A stretch of 64,000 nucleotides of DNA from Bacillus sp. ZZV12-4809 (GCF_009849585.1 NZ_VCRN01000001.1:434001-498000), one strand, 5' to 3'; counted from the stretch's first letter, positions 51,179-61,206 are shown. The notes: generated by a model not told the origin, from the letters alone. Numbers and translations are program-made.

Positions 51179-52360
51179 TTACGGTTTTTCGTTCAAGTAT
51201 GCCCATGCATATTGTGCATATAGCTCTGCACCAGTTGATAAGGCGTCTTCATCAATATTGAATTTACCGTGGTGGTGTGCCCACTCTGTATCTTTCTCCG
51301 GATTGCCGCTGCCGACGAGGGCGAAGCTGCCAGGTGCTTTCTCCAGGTAAAAACTGAAATCTTCTGCCCCCATTGTGGGCTTTTCATTAAATAAAACATC
51401 TTCCCCGAAAGCTTCAGAGGCAACCCTTTGGACCAGCTGCGCACTGGATTTATCATTGATTACTGCCAGCGAACCCTGAGTATATTCTACCTCTGCTTTA
51501 GCACCATAGATAGCTGCCGTGTTTTCAGCATAATGCTGCAGCTGTTTTTCAATATAATCTCTTGTTTCAGGATCAAAGCAGCGCACTGTTCCCTCAATGA
51601 CTGCATTTTCAGCGATGATATTGAATCTTGTACCCACTGTCATTTTCCCAATGGTGACTACGGCAGGCTGCTGGGCATCAATGGTTCTCGACACCACACT
51701 CTGCACATTCATAACAAAGGAAGAGGCGACAATAGCGGCATCAATGCAATCATGCGGCATTGCCCCATGCCCGCCTTTCCCTTTGAATGTCACTTTGAAT
51801 ATATCGGCTGATGCGAAGGATGGCCCGGGTGTACAGGACACTTTATGTGTCGGCATTTGCGACCAGATATGAATGCCAAAGACATTGTCCACATCTTCCA
51901 TTGCACCCTGTTCCACCATCATCCTCGCCCCTTCCGCCACTTCTTCGGCTGGCTGGAACAGAAGACGGACACTCCCCGGCAGATCTTCTTTAATTTCATT
52001 TAATGCCTTGGCGGCAATCAGCAGCATGGCAGTATGAGCATCATGTCCGCATGCATGCATTTTGCCGTTTTCTGTGGATGCATAAGGAAGATCTTTATTT
52101 AATTCTTCCACCTGCAGCGCATCCATGTCTCCCCTTAAAGCTACCGTCTTTCCAGGCTTCCCTCCTGTAATTTCAGCAATGACACCCGTTGGTTCCGTTC
52201 TTCTATAATCGATGCCCAGTCCATCCAGGTACTCACAGATAAATTGAGTGGTTTCAAATTCCTCCCATGATACTTCCGGTTTACGATGCAATGTTCTGCG
52301 CAGTTCTGTTATTTCATCGCTATATGCCGCAATCAATTCTTTTAATCTGTTATGAATCAT
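51179..52360 (-). CDS. M20-family amidohydrolase (N-acyl-amino-acid type)
   Basis: 393 residues of the M20D plan. Zinc-binding elements are CGHDAHTAMLLIA near residue 102-114, QPAEEVAEGARMM near 136-148 with the catalytic glutamate pair, and GIHIWSQMPTH. The lid domain begins FKGKGGHGAMPHDCIDAA. These enzymes hydrolyse N-acyl-L-amino acids or indole-amino acid conjugates. It is the last gene of a three-gene operon, three bases after the carbamoylase. Confidence 0.92.
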   Translation of the reverse strand: MIHNRLKELIAAYSDEITELRRTLHRKPEVSWEEFETTQFICEYLDGLGIDYRRTEPTGVIAEITGGKPGKTVALRGDMDALQVEELNKDLPYASTENGKMHACGHDAHTAMLLIAAKALNEIKEDLPGSVRLLFQPAEEVAEGARMMVEQGAMEDVDNVFGIHIWSQMPTHKVSCTPGPSFASADIFKVTFKGKGGHGAMPHDCIDAAIVASSFVMNVQSVVSRTIDAQQPAVVTIGKMTVGTRFNIIAENAVIEGTVRCFDPETRDYIEKQLQHYAENTAAIYGAKAEVEYTQGSLAVINDKSSAQLVQRVASEAFGEDVLFNEKPTMGAEDFSFYLEKAPGSFALVGSGNPEKDTEWAHHHGKFNIDEDALSTGAELYAQYAWAYLNEKP

Positions 52361-52363
52361 GAC

Positions 52364-53626
52364 TTATTCCGCCTCCGTTAACTCTGCTGCTGCCTCAAAA
52401 AGAATCTGAACTGCTTCTGCAATATGCCGGGAATCTGACCATTCCTCCGGACAATGACTAAGTCCGTTTTTACTCGGAATGAATAGCATTCCGGTACTTG
52501 TGTAGTCAGCGAAAACCATGGCATCGTGTCCTGCACCGCTATTCATAGGATATGAAGGGTATCCCAGTTTACTGCTTTTCTCTTTTAAAAGACTGACAAT
52601 CTCTTTATTCATCTCTTTTGGCTGAATATATAAAGGCTGTTCAATGGTTATTTCGACACCGCTATCATGATAGGACTCGGCTAATTCCTTCACTCTCCGA
52701 ATGACATTCTGGACATGCTCCTCCTTGCCGGAGCGTATATCTACAGAAAAAACTGTCTGATCGGGAATCACATTGGCTCCGTTTGGATATACCTGCAATC
52801 GTCCCGTTGTCACAACCGTCCCATCTCCTTCAGCTGCTGCAAGCCCAGGAAAATGGGCAATCATCCCGGCTGCCGCAACCAGCGCGTCTGATCTTCTATC
52901 CATTGGTGTGGTCCCTGCGTGGCCGGCTTGTCCTTTTACAGTTACCTCCAATTGCGTCAATCCGACAATTGCTTCGACGATCCCAATTGGAATATTCTTT
53001 TCTTCTAAAATAGGACCCTGTTCAATATGCAATTCCAGATAAGCCTTGACTGACTTCTGGTCTCTTGCTTTCGGGAGAGAAGGATCTAGGCCAATTTTCT
53101 CCATAGCTTCAACGGTCGTAATGCCATCTTTATCCTTCAATGTTTTGAAGTCTTCCTCGGTCAGCAAACCAGCCATCCCACGTGACCCCATTAGACCGCC
53201 GCCGAATCTGGAGCCTTCCTCCTCGATAAGAGCGACAACCTCTAAAGGATATTTTGGCGCTAATCCATTTTCAGCAAAAAGCTTAGCCACTTCAAGCCCC
53301 GCCACTACTCCTGCTGGCCCATCATAGGCCCCTCCATTCGGCACTGAATCAAAGTGAGATCCGACCAGAACACTCGGTGCATCTTTCAAGGATCCTTCAA
53401 GCTTTCCAAAAATATTGCCCAATCCATCTTCACGGACACTCAAGCCTGCTTCCTTCATTTTCTCCTTAATATACTGCCGTGCAAGCAGATCCTCCTGGCT
53501 ATATGTTAATCTGGTTGTTCCTCTGCCTGGTGTCGCTGTATATGTGCTTAAGGTGTCAATATGGTTTTCGATTCTCGTCTGAACTTTTTCCAGATTCACA
53601 TTTTTCCCTGTTTGAACTTTGCTCAT
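52364..53626 (-). CDS. N-carbamoyl-L-amino-acid hydrolase / allantoate amidohydrolase family
   Basis: 420 residues of the M20 amidase subfamily with hydantoinase/carbamoylase features: VGSHFDSVPNGGAYDGPAGV (metal D), ALIEEEGSRFGGG (glutamates), LELHIEQGPILE, GQAGHAGTTPMDRR and NSGAGHDAMVFA (histidine near the end). Substrates are N-carbamoyl amino acids, allantoate or ureidoglycolate. The surrounding genes suggest amino-acid derivatives rather than purine breakdown, since no other allantoin gene is here. Confidence 0.92.
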   Translation of the reverse strand: MSKVQTGKNVNLEKVQTRIENHIDTLSTYTATPGRGTTRLTYSQEDLLARQYIKEKMKEAGLSVREDGLGNIFGKLEGSLKDAPSVLVGSHFDSVPNGGAYDGPAGVVAGLEVAKLFAENGLAPKYPLEVVALIEEEGSRFGGGLMGSRGMAGLLTEEDFKTLKDKDGITTVEAMEKIGLDPSLPKARDQKSVKAYLELHIEQGPILEEKNIPIGIVEAIVGLTQLEVTVKGQAGHAGTTPMDRRSDALVAAAGMIAHFPGLAAAEGDGTVVTTGRLQVYPNGANVIPDQTVFSVDIRSGKEEHVQNVIRRVKELAESYHDSGVEITIEQPLYIQPKEMNKEIVSLLKEKSSKLGYPSYPMNSGAGHDAMVFADYTSTGMLFIPSKNGLSHCPEEWSDSRHIAEAVQILFEAAAELTEAE

Positions 53627-53644
53627 TTCGATTCAATCCCTTTC

Positions 53645-54850
53645 TTATAATAATCCGACAAATATTCCAGCCAAGACTACCGACACAATGGTAACGGTGA
53701 TGAATCCCCCGACAAGCATAGGCGGAAGCATATTACTGGTCAGCATTTCCCTCTCTTTTTCATCTTCTGTCAATGATTTTATGACTTCATTTGTAATAAT
53801 GTAATCAGCCGGGAAACCATATAGTGCTGTCAGGGAAACAGCGAAAGCCATTTCCTTGCTCACTTTTAAAATTTTCCCTGCGATAAATGAGAAGATATAC
53901 ATTCCGATTACGCCCAGAATAATCGTACCGGCAAGCGGATAAATAATTTCAAGCATCATCCCTGGGGTAGCCTGCTTTAAGCCGTCAAAAATAAAGAGCA
54001 TGAGGGCCATGATCGCAAAACCAAAGCCATTTGCTTTTTGGAGCACCTGCTTTTCAAGAAAGCCAAGGCTTGCAGCAATAACCCCGAATAATAGACAAAG
54101 GACAAATGGACTGACATTGGCAACAGGCGCAAGCAGTGTTGAAGTCAGGTAAGCAAGATAGGATACAATAGCCAATCTTAAAAATTTGAAGAAGTCTGTA
54201 TTATATTTCTCCGGTACTTTTTCTATGAGCTTCAGTCCAGGCCTAACAGTCTCCGCTGCTGCAGCCGTCTCTTCAGCGGCCTTGTTCTGCGCCTTAAAAA
54301 CAAGCTGTCCGCTTCGGTACTGCTTCAAAAGCCGTTTTCCTTCTTTTTTCAGGACGATGGATGTAAGCGGGTATCCCGCAAATCCCTGCATCACATATAT
54401 CACAATCGCAAAGACAGATAATGAAGCAAGACCCGCTTCTTTCGCACCTTCAGACATGATCAAGGCAGAAACTACACCGCCGACTAAAGGAGGAACAGCT
54501 ACAACCATAGTTTGATATCCAAAAATAAATGTTCCAATTCCAAATAAAATGGCAATAATCCCTATAATTCCTGACAAAGCAATTACAATCGTCTTCCACT
54601 GATTTTTCAATTCCTTAATGGAAAGCAATGTGCCCATATTGGTTATCAATAAGTACATCATCATTGTGGCAACAACCGGCGGAACCCCTGCCAATGCCAC
54701 GATATCCTGTGGAAAGAATGTCCAATATCCTGCAAGGAACAGAACGGCACAGACAAATATGGATGGCACCCATGCCTTGGTCCGGACTGCAACCAAATCT
54801 CCTATGAATAAAATAAACAAAAGAATGACTAACGCTAACATCTGTGACAT
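53645..54850 (-). CDS. polytopic membrane protein, probable carrier of the operon
   Basis: 401 residues with about 10-11 transmembrane helices and a hydrophilic loop near 190-225. MMYLLITNMGTLLSIKELKNQW and VVAVPPLVGGVVSALIMSEGAKEAGL are repeated by AFAVSLTALYGFPADYIITNEVIKS. The glycine- and proline-rich interrupted helices resemble inverted-repeat carriers such as glutamate:Na+ symporters. It begins the operon and could import the substrate of the two amidohydrolases; that is inference from order. Confidence 0.72.
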   Translation of the reverse strand: MSQMLALVILLFILFIGDLVAVRTKAWVPSIFVCAVLFLAGYWTFFPQDIVALAGVPPVVATMMMYLLITNMGTLLSIKELKNQWKTIVIALSGIIGIIAILFGIGTFIFGYQTMVVAVPPLVGGVVSALIMSEGAKEAGLASLSVFAIVIYVMQGFAGYPLTSIVLKKEGKRLLKQYRSGQLVFKAQNKAAEETAAAAETVRPGLKLIEKVPEKYNTDFFKFLRLAIVSYLAYLTSTLLAPVANVSPFVLCLLFGVIAASLGFLEKQVLQKANGFGFAIMALMLFIFDGLKQATPGMMLEIIYPLAGTIILGVIGMYIFSFIAGKILKVSKEMAFAVSLTALYGFPADYIITNEVIKSLTEDEKEREMLTSNMLPPMLVGGFITVTIVSVVLAGIFVGLL

Positions 54851-55056
54851 AAATCCTTCCCCCTCTTAGTTGAATACCTATTCATTCGTGTTGCGAAAAT
54901 ATATATTGTTAGAATAATAATACAATTATACTATTCAGTCAATTTAAATTATTTTTAATTTTTTTGTAACCGTTATCAATCTGTCTTCTGTATGACAATA
55001 TCTCTTGAATCAATTTAGCAAAATAATATTATTATTTTAAATGTCTATTAAAACTG

Positions 55057-55081
55057 AAAAAAACCCGCCATTAATGACGAG
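55057..55081 (-). terminator. terminator of glpQ
   Basis: CTCGTCATTAATGGCGGG with T7 tail on the minus strand; short stem with wobble pairs. Confidence 0.6.
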
Positions 55082-55109
55082 TCTACTCCATTTTTGATAT
55101 AGATTAAGC

Positions 55110-55940
55110 CTAGTTTCTGGGATCTACATAATCCGGATAATCGGTAATAATGGCGTCAACCTTCATTTCGAACAGGAAATCAGCGGCTTCCTGGCTGCGC
55201 ACAGTCCATGATCCAATTTGCATGTCAAGAGAGTGAACCTGATTCACTAATTCTTCGGTAACAATTCCATAGCTTGGATTAAACCAATCTGCATAAGCTG
55301 AAAAATCCTTTAAAGCTTCCGCGGTAGTATCTGCAGGGTTAGACGTCAGTACCCCAATCGGAATTTTAGGCAAAAGCTGATTCATTGTTTTCATAGATTC
55401 AAAGTTAAAAGACTGGATAATGATTTTTTCATTTTGCGGTTTACCAAGATTTCGTTCTTTTAACGCATCAGCAACCTGTTTTTCAATGCCGGGATAAAGC
55501 TCTGGGGCCTTCAATTCTATTAAGATTCCAACCTTTCCGCGGTAACGATCCAGAACCTCTTCAAATGTCGGGATTTGTTCCCCCGTAAATTGTTCCCCTT
55601 TCCAGCTGCCGGCATCAAGACTTCTTAAATAATCAAACGGCAAGTCCCCCACTTTTCCGGTGCCATCTGTTGTTCGATCCACAGTTGTATCGTGGATGAC
55701 CACTAATTCTCCATCTTGGCTCCTTTGAACATCAATTTCGATAAAATCGGCTTTCATGTCAACGGCAAGATCAAATGCGGCGATTGTATTTTCCGGCGCA
55801 TACCCTGTCGCACCGCGGTGAGCGATATTATCCACTTGTTTCCTTTCCCCAGTTCCCGGTTCTGCTGCCAGCGTCTGAGTGATTGGGCTGAACAGCAGCG
55901 ACAAAGCCACACCTGTACCAATTAATAACTTTTTGCTCAC
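55110..55940 (-). CDS. glpQ: secreted glycerophosphodiester phosphodiesterase
   Basis: A signal peptide (LLIGTGVALSLLFSPITQTLAA) is followed by the GDPD barrel: NIAHRGATGYAPENTIAAF (catalytic His-Arg), FIEIDVQRSQDGELVVIHDTTVDRTTDGTG (metal E-x-D and second His), GILIELKAPE and IGSWTVRSQEAADF. It cleaves glycerophosphodiesters, possibly from lipids or teichoic acid, to glycerol-3-phosphate. GTG 55940 lies nine bases after GGAG; ATG 55949 overlaps that site. Confidence 0.93.
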   Translation of the reverse strand: MSKKLLIGTGVALSLLFSPITQTLAAEPGTGERKQVDNIAHRGATGYAPENTIAAFDLAVDMKADFIEIDVQRSQDGELVVIHDTTVDRTTDGTGKVGDLPFDYLRSLDAGSWKGEQFTGEQIPTFEEVLDRYRGKVGILIELKAPELYPGIEKQVADALKERNLGKPQNEKIIIQSFNFESMKTMNQLLPKIPIGVLTSNPADTTAEALKDFSAYADWFNPSYGIVTEELVNQVHSLDMQIGSWTVRSQEAADFLFEMKVDAIITDYPDYVDPRN

Positions 55941-56109
55941 GCACTCCATCTCCTATCTAAAATATGTATTCAACCATATTCTAGATAAGGATTGTTGAAG
56001 AGGTATGTGATTATTTTTATGGCTAAATTAAGATCATGTTAACAAAAACCAGCCATTTTCCTTATGATTTTTTACAAAACAAATGAATATTTCTCCCCTT
56101 TCATATGTT

Positions 56110-57036
56110 TTAATCCAAAGCCTTTATGGTCATCTCCGCTGCCTCTGCAATCAGAGCGTTATCAAATTCAGCATCCTTTGTCTTCCTGCTAGAAAGGATT
56201 GTCATGATAATCGGTTCTCTGTCCGGAGGCCAGATAATCGCAATGTCATTACGTGTGCCATATCCTGCTGCACCGCTCTTATCAGCCACCTCCCAGCCGC
56301 TTGGCACACCGGCACGGATTAATGGATCCCCAGTAGCGTTCCCCCGCATCCAATCGGTTAAGATGTTCCTCTTTTCCTCAGTTAGAAAATCGCCAATTAA
56401 AACTTTCTGAAGGCTTGCTGCAAGTGCTTTTGGTGTACTAGTATCCTGGATGTCCCCCGGCTTTGCCTCATTCAAATCTGTCTCGAAACGCTCAGGCCTT
56501 GTGACAGTATCCCCCATTTCCTTTAAGGCTGCTTTGAATCCTTCAGGGCCACCTAATTCCTCTAATATTATGTTGCCTGCGGTATTGTCGCTGTACCGGA
56601 TTGCAGCTTCACAAAGTTCTCTTAAAGTCATGCCAGTATCTACATGCTTTTCTGTAACCGGAGAATATGTAACCAGGTCATCACTTGTGTATGTAATGAT
56701 TTCATCCATTTCCTCCAGTGACTTTCTCTCCAGCAATATGGCTGCTGCCAGCGGCTTGAATGTAGATGCGTAAGCAAATCTTTCGTTAGATCTGTAAGCA
56801 ATTTTCTTTTTTGTTCCTGTGTCATATGCATAAACGCCAAGCCGTGCGTCAAACTTCTTCTCCAGCTGTTTGAACTTTTGGTTTGTATTTATAGAAGTTT
56901 CTTTAGAGTTTTCTGCCGCACTGGCATCTGATTGAGAATTGCCATTTGCACAGCCAGTCAGGGCAAGAAGCAAAAGCAGAACCAAACAGACTAGCCGGGC
57001 TCCTATTAACCTATTCTTACTATCGTATTTCCTCAT
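56110..57036 (-). CDS. bla: class A beta-lactamase, lipoprotein form
   Basis: ATG 57036 follows AAAGAGG; an earlier in-frame ATG (57090) has no ribosome site. The signal ends in lipobox LTGC, so the enzyme is anchored to the membrane. Class A landmarks are complete: STFK (serine and lysine), YSDN (SDN loop), FETDLNEA (Glu166 region) and DKSGAAG (KSG triad). It hydrolyses penicillins. It is divergent from blaR1, and BlaI-type operators lie in the gap. A close spectrum cannot be derived by eye. Confidence 0.95.
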   Translation of the reverse strand: MRKYDSKNRLIGARLVCLVLLLLLALTGCANGNSQSDASAAENSKETSINTNQKFKQLEKKFDARLGVYAYDTGTKKKIAYRSNERFAYASTFKPLAAAILLERKSLEEMDEIITYTSDDLVTYSPVTEKHVDTGMTLRELCEAAIRYSDNTAGNIILEELGGPEGFKAALKEMGDTVTRPERFETDLNEAKPGDIQDTSTPKALAASLQKVLIGDFLTEEKRNILTDWMRGNATGDPLIRAGVPSGWEVADKSGAAGYGTRNDIAIIWPPDREPIIMTILSSRKTKDAEFDNALIAEAAEMTIKALD

Positions 57037-57094
57037 TTTTATAACCTCTTTCCTCAAAAAAATTTTCTCCAGCCATTTTTTAAACAGCATTAAG

Positions 57095-57129
57095 GACTAC
57101 AAGTGTAATCTAATACTACATATGTAATC
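57095..57129. promoter_or_regulatory. two BlaI-type operator boxes
   Basis: GACTACAAGTGTAATC (57095-57110) and TACTACATATGTAATC (57114-57129) differ in three positions and start 19 bases apart. Each has the TACA-N2-TGTA core known for BlaI/MecI operators. They lie in the gap between bla and blaR1 and could serve both promoters. Confidence 0.9.
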
Positions 57130-57272
57130 CTCGATTGTCAAACCCTATTATAATCAGAGATTCTTTGATCTCCCTAATTTGTTAAATTAAAAATAGGATG
57201 CTAGAATGGTTGGGATTCATTTTATCTATGGAATTGAAACCGGATGTCAAAAAGTGCGAGGAAGGTATGAGA

Positions 57273-59054
57273 ATGATCACAAGCTCACAGTCTTTAGCTG
57301 TTTTTTTGGAATGTCTGCTGGTGTCTTCCTTTACAATCGGAGTCGTTTTTCTTTTTAAAAATATTTTCAGGAAGCATTTAACAGCACAAGCCCACTATAA
57401 TCTTTGGTTTCTATTATTGCTTGCTCTGCCGCTGCCTTTTATCCCATTACATTTCATGTCATTTGCGGATTCATTATCTTTTTGGGATAACAATAGCAGC
57501 CTTCATTCCCAAACTGCTCCTGCTGCAGATACTTCTTTAAGGCAAAATAATTGGATGGAGGACCTGACCGTTTCGGTAGAACGCTATGATTTAGCCTTCT
57601 TAAGTAATGCTGTCTTCTACACTTGGATTTCCGGAGTGGCTACTCTAACTGTATTTATGCTGATCGCAATGCTTAAAATCAATAAAGTAAAGAAACACAC
57701 CAATTGTCTTAGAAATAAAGAGCTTTTATCCTTATTCGAACACTGCAAACACAAACTGAAGATTACAAAATGCATTATTGTCGGAGAATCATCTCTCGTT
57801 AAAACCCCCATGACGTTTGGACTTTTTAAGACATATGTGGTTCTCCCCCGTCATTTTGACCAGTGGCTTTCTGAAAAGGAGATAGAATATATTTTTTTAC
57901 ATGAACTGAACCACTATAAAAATAAAGATTTTGCAGTCAACTATTTAATGGTGATTCTGCAAATTATATATTGGTTTAGTCCCCTAGTTTGGCTTGCTTT
58001 AAGGAGAATGAGGCTGGATCGCGAAATTGCCTGTGATGCAGCGGTTTTAAATACCCTGGATGAGCCTGATTATACTGAGTATGGAAACAGCATTATTCAT
58101 TTTGCCCATAAAACCTCAAGGGCAGTGACAGTCGATTTGGCAAACCATTTAAACGGGTCAAAGAAACAAATCAAAACGAGAATCGAAAAAATTGCCTGTT
58201 TTAAACCGGAATCAAAACGGCTGAGATGGAAAAGTGCGGCTGTACTCATTTTGGCAGGGATATTTATTGCTGGCCAAGCTCCATTTATCTCTGCTATGGG
58301 TCGTGAAAATAGCAGCTTTAACTTGAAGGATGAAAACATTAGTTATGAGGATTTAGGCAATTATTTTGAAGGATATGATGGAAGCTTTGTATTGTATGAT
58401 AAAGAAGCAGATCAATATCTTATTCATAATAAAAATCAAAGCACATTAAGGGTTTCACCAAATTCCACTTATAAGATTTATAGTGCACTGCTTGGTTTAG
58501 AGTCAGGCACCATTACGGTTGAAAATTCATCGGCAAAATGGAACGGATTTACGTATCCGATTGAGTCCTGGAATGCGGATCAGGATTTAACTTCTGCCAT
58601 GAGAAATTCCGTAACATGGTATTTTCAGATGTTAGACAAGCAGATGCAGCCGGGTACGATTCAAACTTTTATAGACCAAATCAATTACGGGAATCGTGAT
58701 TTATCTGGTGGAATAGAGGAATATTGGCTGGAATCCTCCCTTAAAATTTCTCCTGTGGAGCAAGTTCAGCTGCTTAAAAGCTTTTATGCTAATCAATTTG
58801 GATTTAAAGAAAACAATATCCAAGCAGTGAAAGATTCCATTAAACTAGAAAGAAAAGAGGGTGCCCTCCTTTCAGGAAAAACAGGTACAGGCACTGTAAA
58901 TGGAAAAAACATTAATGGATGGTTCATCGGATATGTTGAGTCAGAGCATAACACATACTTTTTTGCAACGAATATCCAGAATGATAATAACTCTAGTGGA
59001 AGTAAAGCAGCTGAAATCACATTATCTATATTGAAGCAGAAAGGCATTTATTAA
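57273..59054 (+). CDS. blaR1: BlaR1-type beta-lactam sensor/transducer
   Basis: ATG 57273 follows GAGGAAGG; in-frame ATGs upstream (57198, 57267) lack spacing. The 593 residues have an N-terminal membrane part with an M56 zinc-protease site FLHELNHYKNKD (H-E-L-N-H) and downstream EIACDAAVL. A further helix precedes an extracellular penicillin-binding sensor with NSTYKIYSALLG (S-T-Y-K) and GALLSGKTGTGTVNG (K-T-G). Acylation of the serine by beta-lactam activates the protease, which leads to BlaI removal. Confidence 0.95.
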   Translation: MITSSQSLAVFLECLLVSSFTIGVVFLFKNIFRKHLTAQAHYNLWFLLLLALPLPFIPLHFMSFADSLSFWDNNSSLHSQTAPAADTSLRQNNWMEDLTVSVERYDLAFLSNAVFYTWISGVATLTVFMLIAMLKINKVKKHTNCLRNKELLSLFEHCKHKLKITKCIIVGESSLVKTPMTFGLFKTYVVLPRHFDQWLSEKEIEYIFLHELNHYKNKDFAVNYLMVILQIIYWFSPLVWLALRRMRLDREIACDAAVLNTLDEPDYTEYGNSIIHFAHKTSRAVTVDLANHLNGSKKQIKTRIEKIACFKPESKRLRWKSAAVLILAGIFIAGQAPFISAMGRENSSFNLKDENISYEDLGNYFEGYDGSFVLYDKEADQYLIHNKNQSTLRVSPNSTYKIYSALLGLESGTITVENSSAKWNGFTYPIESWNADQDLTSAMRNSVTWYFQMLDKQMQPGTIQTFIDQINYGNRDLSGGIEEYWLESSLKISPVEQVQLLKSFYANQFGFKENNIQAVKDSIKLERKEGALLSGKTGTGTVNGKNINGWFIGYVESEHNTYFFATNIQNDNNSSGSKAAEITLSILKQKGIY

Positions 59055-59088
59055 TTCGTTTATCTCATTAATTAAGGAGGGTGGTCAT

Positions 59089-59475
59089 ATGACTGAAAGG
59101 ATTCCCAGCATTTCAGAATCCGAGTGGGAAGTCATGACGGTTCTTTGGCATGGTGCACCTAAAACAGCTAATGAAGTCATTCAATCCTTGCAAGAGCGTA
59201 CAGACTGGAAGCCCAAAACAATCCGGACTCTTCTGGACAGGCTTGTCCATAAAAATGTAGTTGGCGTAAATAAAAATCAGAGAATCTATACCTTTTTCCC
59301 GCTCTATTCACAGGATCAATGCCAGCGGGCAGAAGCTCAATCCTTTATTAAGCGAATCTATGGAGGAACAGTCAAATCCATGCTGGTCCAATTCATCCAG
59401 GAAGACTCCCTGACTGAGGAGGAAATTAACGAACTCCGGACAATTTTGGCAAAAAAACAAAAGAAGGATCATTAA
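59089..59475 (+). CDS. blaI: BlaI/MecI-family repressor
   Basis: 128 residues with ISESEWEVMTVLWHGAPKTANEVIQSLQ, the winged-helix recognition WKPKTIRTLLDRLVHKNVVGV, and the dimerisation helices near SFIKRIYGGTVKSML. AAGGAGGG precedes ATG 59089. It lies downstream of blaR1, so it is one operon. It should repress bla and itself through the boxes at 57095. Confidence 0.96.
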   Translation: MTERIPSISESEWEVMTVLWHGAPKTANEVIQSLQERTDWKPKTIRTLLDRLVHKNVVGVNKNQRIYTFFPLYSQDQCQRAEAQSFIKRIYGGTVKSMLVQFIQEDSLTEEEINELRTILAKKQKKDH

Positions 59476-59484
59476 CTTACATGC

Positions 59485-59511
59485 AAAAACCTCACAATTG
59501 TGGGGTTTTTT
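59485..59511 (+). terminator. terminator of blaR1-blaI
   Basis: AAAACCTCAC-AATT-GTGGGGTTTTTT with one wobble pair. Confidence 0.88.
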
Positions 59512-59701
59512 GCGTTCACTTCTTTGCCAAGCTCCAAAAGTTGCGACTAGTGCGGTGAAAGCACTAATTTCAACAGCAGAAGTCCAGTTAAATGTCCTTT
59601 AATATTTTCGCATTCTACTTATTCCATTTTGAATCAATGAATAGGTGCGCGGGCATATTTTCCTCTAGTACATACAGAATAAGGAAAAAGGAGGAATGAA
59701 T

Positions 59702-60148
59702 ATGCCTCATGGAAAAGCATTGGCACTTAAATTTATAGGAAGCTTGGTGCTCCTATATATCATACTTGGCATGATATTTGGAATGAGCTTTATTAACGTA
59801 TTTCTTATAACAGCTTTACTGTGCATCATATCTTATACTCTCGGGGATATGCTGATCCTTCCAAGAACCGGCAACACCTTTGCCGCAGCTGCCGATTCCG
59901 GCCTCAGTTTCGTCTTAATATGGTTTCTAAGTTCCATCTTAACGGATGGGGAAAACCTCTTGGCCATGTCCATAATTGCTGCAATAGGTACTGCTTTATT
60001 TGAATACTTCTTCCATAAATATTTGGCAAAGGTTATGACTGAAGCATCATCAGAGAATAAGGGTGCACAGCATGTAAGCCTGCGTTATAGCACAGAAGCA
60101 TCTGAAGAGATTACTCCTCTTAATCCGGAAGAAGGGAGGGAAAATTAA
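59702..60148 (+). CDS. DUF2512 (YndM-type) membrane protein
   Basis: ATG 59702 follows AAGGAGG by seven bases. The 148 residues have four helices (LKFIGSLVLLYIILGMIF; NVFLITALLCIISYTLGDML; GLSFVLIWFLSSIL; LLAMSIIAAIGTALFEYFF) and a hydrophilic C-terminal tail of about 35 residues. This is the DUF2512 plan, in Bacillus often linked to spore or stress regulation; function unknown. Confidence 0.85.
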   Translation: MPHGKALALKFIGSLVLLYIILGMIFGMSFINVFLITALLCIISYTLGDMLILPRTGNTFAAAADSGLSFVLIWFLSSILTDGENLLAMSIIAAIGTALFEYFFHKYLAKVMTEASSENKGAQHVSLRYSTEASEEITPLNPEEGREN

Positions 60149-60167
60149 CAGTAACACAATAGAAATA

Positions 60168-60201
60168 GAAAACACCCCGCTTTGATTAGCAGGGTGTTTT
60201 C
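60168..60201. terminator. bidirectional terminator
   Basis: GAAAACACCCCGC and AGCAGGGTGTTTTC nearly perfect arms between convergent genes. Confidence 0.88.
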
Positions 60202-60202
60202 A

Positions 60203-61057
60203 TTAAGAAAGGCTTGGAGGAATTTGTTCCTGCCGCATAACTGAAGGCGGCGTATTATAAATATACGGAGGTGCCGGCTTTAATTTCGGTTTTTTCGCAA
60301 ATGGCTGCGGATTCTGAACATACTGGAACGTACCCATTCCATCCATGCTCGGCCCGCTGGCCCAGCGTCCTTTGGCACTTTGATCTCCATCTGAAAAATT
60401 GAATAAAACATAGGAGACTTCCTGCTTTTCCAAGTTTTTAGGGAAAGTACTCGGAACCACAATATTTTCTTTCGATTCTAATTCCTGAATCGCTGCAATC
60501 CACTGATTTTGGTGCATCGTATCCCTCGCCAGCAGCCAGGAGAGCATATCTCTTACTCCACGGTCATTTGTTTCGTTATAAAGCCTGGCTACCTGAAGAC
60601 GTCCCTGAGATTCTGCTGTAAGATTCGCCCGGAAATCAGCCAGGAGGTTTCCGCTTGCAGCAATATAATCCGCCTTCCATCGATTGCCGACACTATCCGC
60701 CGGCATTGCTCCCAGTCCAGAAACGATTACATGCTGAGGATTCATTCCTCCCAATATGGCCTCCATTACAGGATCCTTAGCAGCCTCATCCTGTGCTCCA
60801 ACCGGCGCCCCATCGAGCAGTCGTGCTATCATCGTACAAAGCATCTCTATATGTGCCAGTTCTTCCGTCCCTGTGTCCATTAATAAGTCGCGGTACTTTC
60901 CATCCCCGCGGGTATTCCATCCTTGAAATAAGTATTGCATGGCAACCGAAATTTCCCCGAATTGTCCTCCAAGTACTTCCTGCAGCTTCTTAGCAAAAAT
61001 CGGGTCCGGTCTCTCAGGCTTGGCATGATATTGAAGCTCTTTGATGTGATAAAACAT
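60203..61057 (-). CDS. manganese catalase-family protein
   Basis: 284 residues of the ferritin-like dimanganese catalase fold. Metal ligands are visible in FGEISVAMQYLFQG (Glu), DTGTEELAHIEML (E-E-x-x-H), NLTAESQGRLQVARLY (Glu) and DTMHQNQWIAAI (His). The size and the long C-terminal tail (rich in P and K) match YdbD of Bacillus subtilis. It disproportionates hydrogen peroxide; CotJC is a shorter relative in spores. AGGAGGACTCC precedes ATG 61057. Confidence 0.92.
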   Translation of the reverse strand: MFYHIKELQYHAKPERPDPIFAKKLQEVLGGQFGEISVAMQYLFQGWNTRGDGKYRDLLMDTGTEELAHIEMLCTMIARLLDGAPVGAQDEAAKDPVMEAILGGMNPQHVIVSGLGAMPADSVGNRWKADYIAASGNLLADFRANLTAESQGRLQVARLYNETNDRGVRDMLSWLLARDTMHQNQWIAAIQELESKENIVVPSTFPKNLEKQEVSYVLFNFSDGDQSAKGRWASGPSMDGMGTFQYVQNPQPFAKKPKLKPAPPYIYNTPPSVMRQEQIPPSLS

Positions 61058-61206
61058 AGGAGTCCTCCTTTATCTTTGTCATACCTTTATAAGCCTATGA
61101 ACGCCCGCTCGTCTAAATGCTAAATTTTGTATCTTTAGCCCTATTTGTCAAGGTGAAAAACAAGAACAGCCAGGAGGATTTGTTAGTCCGTAAGAATCCC
61201 TCCAAT

